Source: Ruminococcus flavefaciens (lineage in GTDB: Bacteria; Bacillota; Clostridia; Oscillospirales; Ruminococcaceae). Taken from it: DNA of 13,742 nt. Below are positions 6,715 through 13,742 of this stretch, in pieces; the first letter of the stretch is position 1; each line of letters opens with the position of its first letter. The translations under genes were made by a program, and so were the position numbers. The notes below the pieces were generated by a model that saw only the letters and a program-made list of their open reading frames with translations, did not search any database and was not told the DNA's origin. The stretch is taken from assembly GCA_902796705.1 (NCBI GenBank), contig CADBQF010000121.1, positions 1-13,742 of the forward strand, written 5' to 3'.

Positions 6715-7315
6715 CGACAGGATAGTCGCAATGTCCCTTAAAACAATAATAAGTGCCGATAAGGACGCTGAGGTCATCGCTGAATGTCACAGCGGAGAGG
6801 AAGCTGTTGAGATGTATGATAAATACCTGCCGGATATCCTCCTTATGGATATACGTATGCAGGGAATGACAGGCCTTGAAGCAGGTGAGATGATACTGAA
6901 AAAGCATCCCGATGCAAAGATACTCTACCTCACGACTTTCGCAGATGATGAATATATCCTGAAAGCTGTCCGTACAGGTGCTAAGGGATATATCCTCAAA
7001 CAGGATTTTCAGGGGATAATCCCGGCACTTCAGGCGGTGATGAACGGTCAGACCGTCTACGGAGAGAAGATCATGGGCAGACTTCCCGATATAATGTACA
7101 GCAGGAATGGATTCAGCTATGACGGAGCCGATATATCCGAACGTGAGCAGGAGATCATCGAACTCGTTGCACAGGGACTCAGCAACAAGGAGATCTCCGC
7201 ACAGCTCTATCTCAGCGAGGGAACAGTGAGGAACTATATCAGTACGATACTCGAAAAGCTCAGCCTTCGTGACAGGACTCAGCTTGCAGTTTTTTACTAT
7301 AAAAATATAAAATGA
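6692..7315 (+). CDS. LuxR/NarL-family response regulator
   Basis: 207 residues, with AAAGGAG 8-10 nt before the ATG, inside the kinase gene. The receiver domain (about 1-120) has the acidic pocket Asp7-Asp9, the phospho-acceptor Asp53 in LLMDIRM, Thr81/Thr82 and Lys103 in GYILK. Residues about 140-207 are a GerE/LuxR helix-turn-helix with the usual ISEREQEIIELVAQGLSNKEI start and the recognition helix around EGTVRNYIS. It is the evident partner of the kinase. Its stop codon overlaps an in-frame ATG of the next reading frame (ATGA at 7312-7315), and no terminator intervenes, so it is co-transcribed with the GTPase-nuclease gene. Its targets are unknown; autoregulation of this operon is likely for the family. 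Confidence 0.95.
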   Translation: MKIIVTDDDRIVAMSLKTIISADKDAEVIAECHSGEEAVEMYDKYLPDILLMDIRMQGMTGLEAGEMILKKHPDAKILYLTTFADDEYILKAVRTGAKGYILKQDFQGIIPALQAVMNGQTVYGEKIMGRLPDIMYSRNGFSYDGADISEREQEIIELVAQGLSNKEISAQLYLSEGTVRNYISTILEKLSLRDRTQLAVFYYKNIK

Positions 7316-7326
7316 ACGGAGCAGCC

Positions 7327-9885
7327 ATGAAAAAGATAACTGTAGGTATAACCGCACACGTCGATTCCGGAAAGACCACGCTCTCGGAATCCGTACTTTT
7401 CCGGACAGGTGCAGTCAGAAAAGCCGGACGTGTCGATGACGGAAGTTCCGCTCTTGATACTGATACAATAGAACGCAGCAGGGGCATAACCATATTTTCG
7501 CATCAGGCAGAATTCACATCGGGAGATACACACGTTTATCTTCTCGATACTCCCGGCCATGCCGATTTTGCAGCAGAGACAGAGCGGACGATGCGTGTGC
7601 TTGACTATGCCGTACTTGTCATAAGTGCAACAGACGGCGTGCAGAGCCACACTTCCACGCTCTGGAAGCTCCTGCGGAAGTACAGCATACCGGTATTCAT
7701 CTTTGTGAATAAAATGGATCTCACCGGAGCTGACCGTGAAGCCGTTCTCGACAATATAAAAAAGCATCTTTCACCGAACTGTACTGACTTTACTGATATA
7801 TCGGCTATTTCCGAAGAAGCCGCACTGTGCAGCGACGAACTTATGGAAAAGTATCTTTCTGACGGAGAGATATCTGACGGAGAGATCGCTGACTGTATCG
7901 CACGCAGGCAGATATTTCCGTGCTGTTTCGGTTCGGCACTTAAAATGAAAGGCGTTGATGAGTTCATAGATGTGCTGTGCCGTTTTACAAAAGAGCGTGA
8001 CTATCAGGAGATGTTCGGGGCAAAAGTATACAAGATAACATACGACCAGAAAGGCAGCCGTCTTACACATCTGAAAATACTCGGCGGAACGCTCCGTATG
8101 CGTGATGAACTGAAATACACCGACGCTTCCGGCGAGGAAGTCACCGGAAAGATAAGCTCGATACGTTTTTATACAGGCGACCGCTTCCGCTCTGCCGAGA
8201 CAGCCGGAGCAGGTGATGTTGCGGCTGTGACAGGTCTTGCCGGAACTTATCCCGGACAAGGCATAGGCAGCATAAGGAATTCCGGCAGAGCAGTCCTTGA
8301 ACCGGTGCTGACATATCAGGTTGGACTTCCGCCGGAAGTGAACGCTTTTGATGTGCTTAAAGATATGCGTCGCCTTGAGGACGAAGATCCTCAGCTACAT
8401 ATTATATGGAACGAGCAGCTAAAGGAGATACATTTGCAGCTTATGGGAGCTATCCAGCTCGAAGTCCTCACAGAACGCATAAAAACGAGATTCGGCTATG
8501 AAGTTTCGTTCGGAACGGGAGCTGTTGCGTATAAGGAAACTATCGCTGCACCTGTGGAGGGAGTCGGACACTACGAACCGCTCCGGCATTATGCAGAAGT
8601 TCATCTTATACTTGAACCGCTTGAACGTGGCAGCGGACTTGTTTTTGACACATCTGTCCGTGAAGATGACCTTGATAAGAACTGGCAGCGGCTCATACTG
8701 ACTCATCTTGCGGAGAAACAGCATATCGGCGTACTCACAGGCTCTCCGCTCACTGATATGAAGATAACTCTTGCCGCCGGAAAAGCACACCTCAAACACA
8801 CAGAGGGCGGAGATTTCCGTCAGGCGACATACCGTGCAGTCCGTCAGGGACTTATGAATGCCGAGAGCGTACTCCTTGAGCCTTTTTATGATTATGAGCT
8901 TGAGATACCGCAGGAGCATACGGGACGTGCTATTGCAGATCTGCAGCATATGTCAGCCGAATTCAATGCTCCGGAAAGCATAGGCGAAATGTCCGTCATC
9001 ACAGGAAGCTGTCCTGTTTCAGAGATGTGCAGCTATCAGTCGGAAGTCATCGCCTACACCCGTGGAAAGGGAAAACTCATCTGTACGGCAGGCGGTTTCC
9101 GTGAATGTCACGATCCGGAGAAAGTCATTGAGTCGATAGGCTACAACTGCGAAGCCGATGTCGAGAACAGTGCGGATTCTGTATTCTGTTCTCACGGAGC
9201 AGGATATCTTGTCAAGTGGAACGAAGTTCCGGAGCATATGCACCTTCCGTCATGCCTTTCTCCGGAACATGATGAAGAAGAACCTCCGGCTGCTGAAAAA
9301 CCTCGTTCATACAGAACAGATGCTTCCGAAGAGGAACTCATGGCTATCTTCGAGCGGACTTACGGAAAAGTTGACCGTGATCCGAGAAGAGCATTCAAGA
9401 AAACGAAAGCCGTCAGCCTTACCGACAACAAAGTCCGTCTTCCCGAATATACAGGCCCGGATTATCTGCTCGTTGACGGATATAACATAATATTCGCATG
9501 GGACGACCTGCGGAAGATATCGACTGAAAACCTTGATGCAGCAAGGGCAGAGCTTATCAATATGATGTGCAGCTACAAAGGCTATACCGGCTGTGAGCTT
9601 ATGATAGTATTCGACGCTTACAAAGTCAGCGGAAAACACCGTGAGATAGAAGATCACAGCGGAGTTAAAGTCGTCTACACCAAGGAAGCTGAAACGGCGG
9701 ATTCATACATCGAACGTGTCAGCCATGACCTTTCAAAGAAACATCGTGTCAGTGTGGCAACGTCTGACGGACTTGAACAGGTCATCATACTCGGAAACGG
9801 TGCGATGAGGATCTCGGCAGCAGGATTCCGCCGCCAGTACGACAATGCGATGCGTGAACTCCGTGAACGCATAGAGAATATGTGA
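7327..9885 (+). CDS. Tet(M)/EF-G-like ribosomal GTPase fused to a YacP/Rae1-type NYN ribonuclease
   Basis: About 852 residues. I chose the ATG at 7327 (GGAG 5 nt upstream, and MKKITVGITAHVDSGKTT aligns with the Tet(M) N-terminus); an in-frame ATG at 7312 overlaps the previous stop. The GTPase domain is intact: G1 AHVDSGKTT (10-18), RGIT (52-55), DTPGH (74-78, catalytic His78), NKMD (128-131). Domains II-V follow to about residue 645 in Tet(M) order. After a charged linker, residues about 712-850 form a YacP-type NYN domain with its acidic residues present: Asp717 (LLVDGYN), Asp763 (VFDAY), Asp792 (TADSYIE) and Asp814 (TSDG). Tet(M)-type proteins bind the ribosomal A site; Rae1/YacP cuts mRNA there. 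I infer a GTPase that delivers a nuclease to stalled ribosomes. The loop matching the drug-displacing Tet(M) loop III (489-496, LKHTEGGD) lacks the SPV tip, so tetracycline resistance is doubtful. Similar fusions are often labelled Tet proteins by homology. Confidence 0.93.
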   Translation: MKKITVGITAHVDSGKTTLSESVLFRTGAVRKAGRVDDGSSALDTDTIERSRGITIFSHQAEFTSGDTHVYLLDTPGHADFAAETERTMRVLDYAVLVISATDGVQSHTSTLWKLLRKYSIPVFIFVNKMDLTGADREAVLDNIKKHLSPNCTDFTDISAISEEAALCSDELMEKYLSDGEISDGEIADCIARRQIFPCCFGSALKMKGVDEFIDVLCRFTKERDYQEMFGAKVYKITYDQKGSRLTHLKILGGTLRMRDELKYTDASGEEVTGKISSIRFYTGDRFRSAETAGAGDVAAVTGLAGTYPGQGIGSIRNSGRAVLEPVLTYQVGLPPEVNAFDVLKDMRRLEDEDPQLHIIWNEQLKEIHLQLMGAIQLEVLTERIKTRFGYEVSFGTGAVAYKETIAAPVEGVGHYEPLRHYAEVHLILEPLERGSGLVFDTSVREDDLDKNWQRLILTHLAEKQHIGVLTGSPLTDMKITLAAGKAHLKHTEGGDFRQATYRAVRQGLMNAESVLLEPFYDYELEIPQEHTGRAIADLQHMSAEFNAPESIGEMSVITGSCPVSEMCSYQSEVIAYTRGKGKLICTAGGFRECHDPEKVIESIGYNCEADVENSADSVFCSHGAGYLVKWNEVPEHMHLPSCLSPEHDEEEPPAAEKPRSYRTDASEEELMAIFERTYGKVDRDPRRAFKKTKAVSLTDNKVRLPEYTGPDYLLVDGYNIIFAWDDLRKISTENLDAARAELINMMCSYKGYTGCELMIVFDAYKVSGKHREIEDHSGVKVVYTKEAETADSYIERVSHDLSKKHRVSVATSDGLEQVIILGNGAMRISAAGFRRQYDNAMRELRERIENM

Positions 9886-9898
9886 CGGAGGTGCTTTT

Positions 9899-10798
9899 AT
9901 GGAAGATATTTATTCTTCATGCACGCTCTGTCCGAGAAGATGCCGTGCTGACCGGTATTCAGGAACAGGCTTCTGCGGGACGGGAGCGGCTGTCATAGCT
10001 GCAAAAGCTTATCTCCACCAATGGGAAGAACCGTGTATCTCCTACAGGAACGGAGCAGGGACGGTATTCTTTTCAGGCTGTTCGCTGCATTGCTGTTACT
10101 GCCAGAACAACGAGATAAGCAACCTCCTGAAAGGGAAAATGCTCACTCCCCGTCAGCTTGCAGATGTGTTCCTTTCACTGAGAGACAAGGGAGCTGACAA
10201 TATAGAGCTTGTAACGCCGACACATTTTGTGCCTGATATCATAAAAGCTCTTGATATGGTAAAGCATAAGCTTGGCATACCGGTAATTTACAATACAGGC
10301 GGCTATGAACTTGCCGAAACGATAGATATGCTCAAAGGCTATATCGATATCTATATGCCGGATATAAAATATTTCTCGCCGGAAGTCTCTGCGAGGTATT
10401 CCTATGCGGCTGATTATTTTGAATATGCTTCGCAGGCGGTGAAAGCAATGACGGAGCAGGCCGGAGAACTTGAGTACAACAGTGAAGGCGGACTTATCTC
10501 CGGTACGGTGATACGTCATCTGGTGCTTCCGGGGCAGAGACATGATTCTATGAAGATAATCGGGTGGATAGCAGAGAATATCCCCCGTGAGAAAGCTCTT
10601 GTGAGCATCATGGGACAGTATACGCCGTTTGAGTTCGTGCGTGAAAAATATCCGGAGCTTTCAAGACGCATAACAAAAATGGAATATAATTCCGTCCTGC
10701 GTCGTGCTGAGGAGCTTGGCATCGAGGGATTTTCACAGGAACGCCGTTCTGCGTCAGAGAAGTATGTGCCTGATTTTGATATGTCAGGATTATTTTAA
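9899..10798 (+). CDS. PflX-like radical SAM protein (COG1313 type)
   Basis: 299 residues; GGAGG lies 7 nt before the ATG and the gene starts 13 bp after the GTPase-nuclease stop, so it is in the same operon. Cys61, Cys65 and Cys68 in GCSLHCCYCQN form the CxxxCxxC motif that holds the radical-SAM [4Fe-4S] cluster. The N-terminus carries a second set, Cys8, Cys11, Cys15 and Cys26 (CTLCPRRC...GFCG), typical of this family and probably another metal site. The rest fits a TIM-barrel core (TPTHFVPDI, IYNTGGYE, YMPDIKYF). Relatives resemble pyruvate formate-lyase activating enzyme, but their substrate is unknown. No glycyl-radical enzyme gene is visible nearby, which argues against a simple activase role here. 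Operon position suggests a link to the translation factor, by inference only. Confidence 0.88.
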   Translation: MEDIYSSCTLCPRRCRADRYSGTGFCGTGAAVIAAKAYLHQWEEPCISYRNGAGTVFFSGCSLHCCYCQNNEISNLLKGKMLTPRQLADVFLSLRDKGADNIELVTPTHFVPDIIKALDMVKHKLGIPVIYNTGGYELAETIDMLKGYIDIYMPDIKYFSPEVSARYSYAADYFEYASQAVKAMTEQAGELEYNSEGGLISGTVIRHLVLPGQRHDSMKIIGWIAENIPREKALVSIMGQYTPFEFVREKYPELSRRITKMEYNSVLRRAEELGIEGFSQERRSASEKYVPDFDMSGLF

Positions 10799-10823
10799 AA
10801 TATTAATATATTGCTCCACCCCC

Positions 10824-10852
10824 TTGACTTTTTTGCGGAATAGGTATATAAT
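10824..10852 (+). promoter_or_regulatory. sigma-A-type promoter of the Nudix gene
   Basis: TTGACT (10824-10829) and TATAAT (10847-10852) have a 17-bp spacer. The leader to the chosen start is about 60 nt. Confidence 0.8.
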
Positions 10853-10920
10853 TACAACGCTATATTACGGACCGTTCTCCGGAAAATGACGGCAGCACCG
10901 GCGTGTGTATGGAGGAAATG

Positions 10921-11712
10921 ATGGACATCGCTGAAATTTTTCTTAACAGGCTCTCAGATGATAACGAGATCTGGGCAGAGGTATCCGAAAAACTCGGAGC
11001 TGAGAAGATCGGCTGCAATGACGAATTGACAGACGTTCTTATGGGTATCTCTGATAAAATGCAATTCAGGATATATATTTCTGACGAAGATATCCCGAAC
11101 GAACTTATCGACAGCATACGGGCAGTTTTTATAAATGCAGCCGAGTGCAGCAGCAGTATAAGTGTAGAGTTCTTTACTGACGAATTTGTGAATATCATCG
11201 ATGAAAATGACAGGATAACTTCAAGGAGCAAGCCGAGGACGCTCGTTCACAGGGACGGCGACCTTCATCCGACAGTTCATGTGTGGATGATAAAGAGGAA
11301 GGATATGGGCATATATGTCCTTCTCCAGAAACGTTCGCATGAAAAGGCGATCTACCCAGACTGCTACGACGTTTCGGCTGCCGGACACGTCACCCAGAGC
11401 GGAGAGTTCGGAAAGACGGCTGTAAGAGAGATCAAGGAGGAACTTGGTCTTGATATCCCCAGAATGAAGCTCGAATTCATAGGTTTCCGCAAGAACCATA
11501 CGAAGTATGATGACATCTGCGACAACGAACTGAGTGCGGTATATCTTTGCCGTGAGCCTATATATGAAGATCAGCTCGTTCTCCAGCTCTCGGAAGTTTC
11601 CGAGGTCTGCTGGGCAGAGATAGACGAGATACTCTCCATAATGGAAGACGGAACTTTCCCGAACTGCATATCGGCAGATGAACTTAAAATGATAAAGAAG
11701 GCTGTTTTCTGA
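10921..11712 (+). CDS. Nudix hydrolase with N-terminal extension
   Basis: 263 residues from the ATG at 10921, chosen because GGAGG (10911-10915) is 5 nt upstream; in-frame GTG 10903, ATG 10909 and ATG 10918 are too early or overlap it. The first 75 residues or so form an acidic alpha/beta segment that I do not recognise. From about residue 85 the protein resembles Nudix enzymes close to isopentenyl-diphosphate isomerase-like and YfcD-like members (HPTVHVWMI, LLQKRS, YDVSAAGHV). The metal-binding core REIKEELGL is intact, but the Nudix box position usually held by its first Glu (GX5E) is Gly, with Glu one residue later. Members hydrolyse nucleoside-diphosphate-linked or isoprenoid substrates; the substrate here cannot be assigned. 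The gene stands alone between its own promoter and terminator. Confidence 0.88.
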   Translation: MDIAEIFLNRLSDDNEIWAEVSEKLGAEKIGCNDELTDVLMGISDKMQFRIYISDEDIPNELIDSIRAVFINAAECSSSISVEFFTDEFVNIIDENDRITSRSKPRTLVHRDGDLHPTVHVWMIKRKDMGIYVLLQKRSHEKAIYPDCYDVSAAGHVTQSGEFGKTAVREIKEELGLDIPRMKLEFIGFRKNHTKYDDICDNELSAVYLCREPIYEDQLVLQLSEVSEVCWAEIDEILSIMEDGTFPNCISADELKMIKKAVF

Positions 11713-11733
11713 GCATTGCCGGGAACAGCTCCG

Positions 11734-11768
11734 AGCCTGCGAGCCGTATGAGCGGTTGGCAGGCTTTT
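11734..11768 (+). terminator. intrinsic terminator after the Nudix gene
   Basis: AGCCTGC pairs with GCAGGCT and the stem continues inward (AGCCG with CGGTT, one G-G mismatch) to a six-base loop, then TTTT. Confidence 0.85.
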
Positions 11769-11819
11769 GTCATAATTTATAAAAAAACAGGTTTTTTTGC
11801 TGTGAATTGAGTTTATTTG

Positions 11820-11848
11820 TTGACATATTACCGGATTATTGGTATAAT
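11820..11848 (+). promoter_or_regulatory. exact-consensus sigma-A promoter of the dynamin-like genes
   Basis: TTGACA (11820-11825) and TATAAT (11843-11848) are spaced by exactly 17 bp. The promoter lies inside the upstream-extended reading frame, which shows that the real start is further downstream, at 11891. Confidence 0.9.
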
Positions 11849-11890
11849 AGAAGATACAATAACTATAGTCATGATAATGGAGGAATCATT

Positions 11891-13534
11891 ATGAAAGCTG
11901 AAACAATGGAAGCTGTAAAACTTATAGGCGGCCTTACAGAAAAATATGAACTCAGAACTCTCTCTCAGAAAACAGAAACACTGAAAAAAGAAATGAACGA
12001 TTTCCGCATGAAGTTTTTGTTCGTCGGCGGATTCAGTGCCGGTAAAAGTGCCCTCGTAAATGCTTTTATAGGTACGGAACTCCTCGAAGAAGGCCAGAGA
12101 CCAGAAACAGCTATCCCGAGTGAGATAGTATACAGCGAGGAAGAATACGTCGAAGCGGTTGCAGGCGATATGGTACGCCGCCTCACGATAGACGATGCAA
12201 TGGATCTCGATACAGAAGGCTATGATTACCTTGTATGGCATATAGATTCCGCACCGCTGAAAGAACTCGGAGAATGCACTATCGTTGATATGCCCGGCTT
12301 CAATTCAGGCATAGAGAACCACAATAAAGCTATTTTCCGCTACGCCGGCACAGGCAATGCCTATATACTCGTCATAGACTGCGAGGAAGGTTCTATCAAG
12401 AAAAATATAGGCGATTTCATCAACGAGATAAAGAATTACGACAATAATATCACTATCGCTGTATCAAAGTGCGATCTGCGTACAGAAGAAGATGCAGAGA
12501 CAGTAAAGAAGAATATCCTCAATACAGCCGCCCTTCTCTTTGGAAAGGAAGTCCCGGTAACTGCTACGTCTAAATTCGATGAAAAGGTCCAGGAGAAGAT
12601 CACTTCCCTTATAGGAAAGATCGACCGTGACGAAGTATTCTGCTCGATGTTCAACAGAAAAGTCTATGAGACAGGCTATAGCTGCTATGATGCACTTGAA
12701 ACTTACAGAGACAGCCTTGAACTCGATGTTTCCGAATACGATGAACAGATCAGGGCTCACGAAGAAGCCAAAGCCTCCCTTACGGAAGAACTCAGCAGGA
12801 AAAAGGCACGTCTTGACAGCGAGTTCAGCGGAAAAGTAGTTCCGGCTATCATGGGCGACGTTTCAAATGTTCTCCACCAGAATGCTGATGCTCTCGTTGC
12901 AAGCCTCAGAACAGGCGAGAAGAATTTCACCATGACAGTAAATAACATAATCCGTCCTGTTCTCATGTCAGCTACAAAGGAATACGTTGAGGAGAGCTTC
13001 GATGAATTCATAGGTTCTATAAGTATAGGCGAAGGCGAATTCAGCAAGGGCAGCGAAAATGCTGCCGGCAATGCTCTCCAGAGGATAGTTGAGATAAATA
13101 ACAAACTCAGCATACTCACGAAGAACAACGAGAATTATGACAAAGTATACAAGACAGTCACGACTTCTCTTGCCGTCCTGACAGGATATATCGCACCGTG
13201 GCTCGAAATAGTGGTAATCTTCTTGCCTGACCTGCTTAAACTTATCGGTTCTGTAAATCAGAAGAATGCGATGAAGGACAAGGTGACACAGGAGATAATC
13301 CCGGCTATCATCAACAAGCTCGAACCGGAAGTAGAAGCCTCTGTTATGAAGATGAAGGACGACATGGTGAACGAAACGGAAGTTCAGCTCCATGCTCTTA
13401 TCGACAATGAAATGGAATCGCTCGAAAATATCAGGGCTGCAAAAGAAAATGCCGAATCTGCATCAGCGAGCAGAAAAGAAGATGTTGACAAAGATATCGC
13501 AGCTCTTATCGAGTGTATCAATAAACTTATATGA
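11891..13534 (+). CDS. dynamin-family GTPase, first of a pair
   Basis: 547 residues from the ATG at 11891, 7 nt after GGAGG (11879-11883). The GTPase domain has a P-loop GGFSAGKS (46-53), a switch-I-like PETAIPSE (71-78), DMPGF (133-137) and a G4 motif SKCD (192-195, in place of T/NKxD). Downstream is a long helical region (about 290-420, many Glu/Lys/Arg heptads) and then a hydrophobic segment at about 423-455 (TSLAVLTGYIAPWLEIVVIFLPDLL) able to insert in or paddle the membrane, followed by another helical stretch to the C-terminus. This is the stalk-paddle layout of bacterial dynamin-like proteins, which tubulate, fuse or stabilise membranes. The second GTPase gene starts 20 bp later; such tandem pairs usually act together. 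The precise role is unknown. Confidence 0.88.
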   Translation: MKAETMEAVKLIGGLTEKYELRTLSQKTETLKKEMNDFRMKFLFVGGFSAGKSALVNAFIGTELLEEGQRPETAIPSEIVYSEEEYVEAVAGDMVRRLTIDDAMDLDTEGYDYLVWHIDSAPLKELGECTIVDMPGFNSGIENHNKAIFRYAGTGNAYILVIDCEEGSIKKNIGDFINEIKNYDNNITIAVSKCDLRTEEDAETVKKNILNTAALLFGKEVPVTATSKFDEKVQEKITSLIGKIDRDEVFCSMFNRKVYETGYSCYDALETYRDSLELDVSEYDEQIRAHEEAKASLTEELSRKKARLDSEFSGKVVPAIMGDVSNVLHQNADALVASLRTGEKNFTMTVNNIIRPVLMSATKEYVEESFDEFIGSISIGEGEFSKGSENAAGNALQRIVEINNKLSILTKNNENYDKVYKTVTTSLAVLTGYIAPWLEIVVIFLPDLLKLIGSVNQKNAMKDKVTQEIIPAIINKLEPEVEASVMKMKDDMVNETEVQLHALIDNEMESLENIRAAKENAESASASRKEDVDKDIAALIECINKLI

Positions 13535-13554
13535 TCGTGACCGGAGAATGATAT

Positions 13555-13742
13555 ATGGAAAAGATCACAGATTTACTGAAAAAGATAAGTCTTCAGCTTG
13601 ATGACGGAAAATCGCTGATAAATGATGATAAGATCATAGCTTTCCAGACATCTGCCGCAGAGCTTGAAGAAAAACTCGATTCGATAAAAGAAGAGGGAAG
13701 AGATCTCCGCCTCGGCATCGTCGGTGAGGTCAAAGCCGGAAA
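13555..13742 (+). CDS. second dynamin-like GTPase (5' part only)
   Basis: Only the first 62 codons are in the window; the frame is open to the end. GGAG (13543-13546) is 8 nt before the ATG. The N-terminal 50 residues are helical and charged. They lead into LRLGIVGEVKAG at residues 51-62, which begins a P-loop (GEVKAGK, the Lys codon cut by the window end). A helical preface and a P-loop at this depth match the upstream dynamin-like protein, whose P-loop begins at residue 46. The 20-bp gap after it and the absence of a terminator put the two in one operon. Calling it a dynamin-family member rests on context and the short P-loop segment. Confidence 0.75.
   Translation, partial: MEKITDLLKKISLQLDDGKSLINDDKIIAFQTSAAELEEKLDSIKEEGRDLRLGIVGEVKAG

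Noticed and set aside
6202..6777. Long minus-strand frames opposite the kinase, and similar ones opposite the GTPase and other genes
   Set aside because: They mirror well-supported plus-strand genes, lack recognisable domains and ribosome binding sites, and follow from the codon composition of the sense strand.
10769..10796. CCTGA/TCAGG hairpin followed by ATTATTTT at the end of the radical SAM gene
   Set aside because: The five-bp AT-closed stem lies within the coding sequence and the T-tract is interrupted. It is too weak to call a terminator, so the operon's end is not defined by a clear signal.
11807..11890. Upstream extension of the first dynamin-like frame, from base 11807
   Set aside because: It contains the exact-consensus promoter at 11820-11848 and lacks a ribosome binding site, whereas the ATG at 11891 has GGAGG at proper spacing.

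Overview
The window looks like chromosomal DNA from an anaerobic, fibre-degrading Gram-positive gut bacterium of the Ruminococcus type (Bacillota). The strongest clue is a secreted esterase with a type I dockerin, the module that plugs enzymes into cellulosomes. Strong GGAGG-type ribosome binding sites, TTGACA/TATAAT promoters with 17-bp spacers, moderate GC and Firmicute-typical gene families agree with this. No rRNA, tRNA, transposon, CRISPR array or phage gene was seen.

Layout. (1) 1-2138, minus strand: a large sensor-regulator (LacI-type ligand-binding domain, GAF-like region, degenerate GGDEF domain, C-terminal AraC helix-turn-helix), cut off by the window start. (2) 2139-2844: an unusually long control region. 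It holds the regulator's promoter, several copies of a GCATTTT-type motif, and a separate transcription unit (strong promoter, about 200 nt of hairpin-rich sequence, strong terminator) that is probably a non-coding RNA or a leader. (3) 2845-4104: dockerin-esterase, with terminator. (4) 4192-5553: exact-consensus promoter, a small cysteine-motif protein, a lipoprotein, terminator. (5) 5565-10798: promoter and a tight four-gene operon encoding a NarL/DesK-type histidine kinase, its LuxR-type response regulator, a Tet(M)/EF-G-like ribosomal GTPase fused to a YacP/Rae1-type NYN nuclease, and a PflX-like radical SAM protein. (6) 10824-11768: promoter, Nudix hydrolase with an N-terminal extension, terminator. 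(7) 11820-13742: exact-consensus promoter and two consecutive dynamin-like GTPases, the second cut off by the window end.

The most interesting unit is the four-gene operon. Tet(M)-type GTPases enter the ribosomal A site. The stand-alone nuclease Rae1 (YacP) of Bacillus subtilis cuts mRNA in the A site of translating ribosomes. Here both activities are predicted on one polypeptide, made from the same operon as a two-component system, and the Tet(M) loop that displaces tetracycline is not conserved. I infer a stress-regulated factor acting on stalled ribosomes rather than a drug-resistance gene; nothing in the sequence proves this.

Second in interest is the 690-bp control region between the sugar-sensor-like regulator and the cellulosomal esterase, which may link plant polysaccharide sensing to enzyme expression, possibly with an RNA component. 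The paired dynamin-like GTPases resemble other bacterial tandem dynamins, which often act as membrane-remodelling hetero-oligomers.
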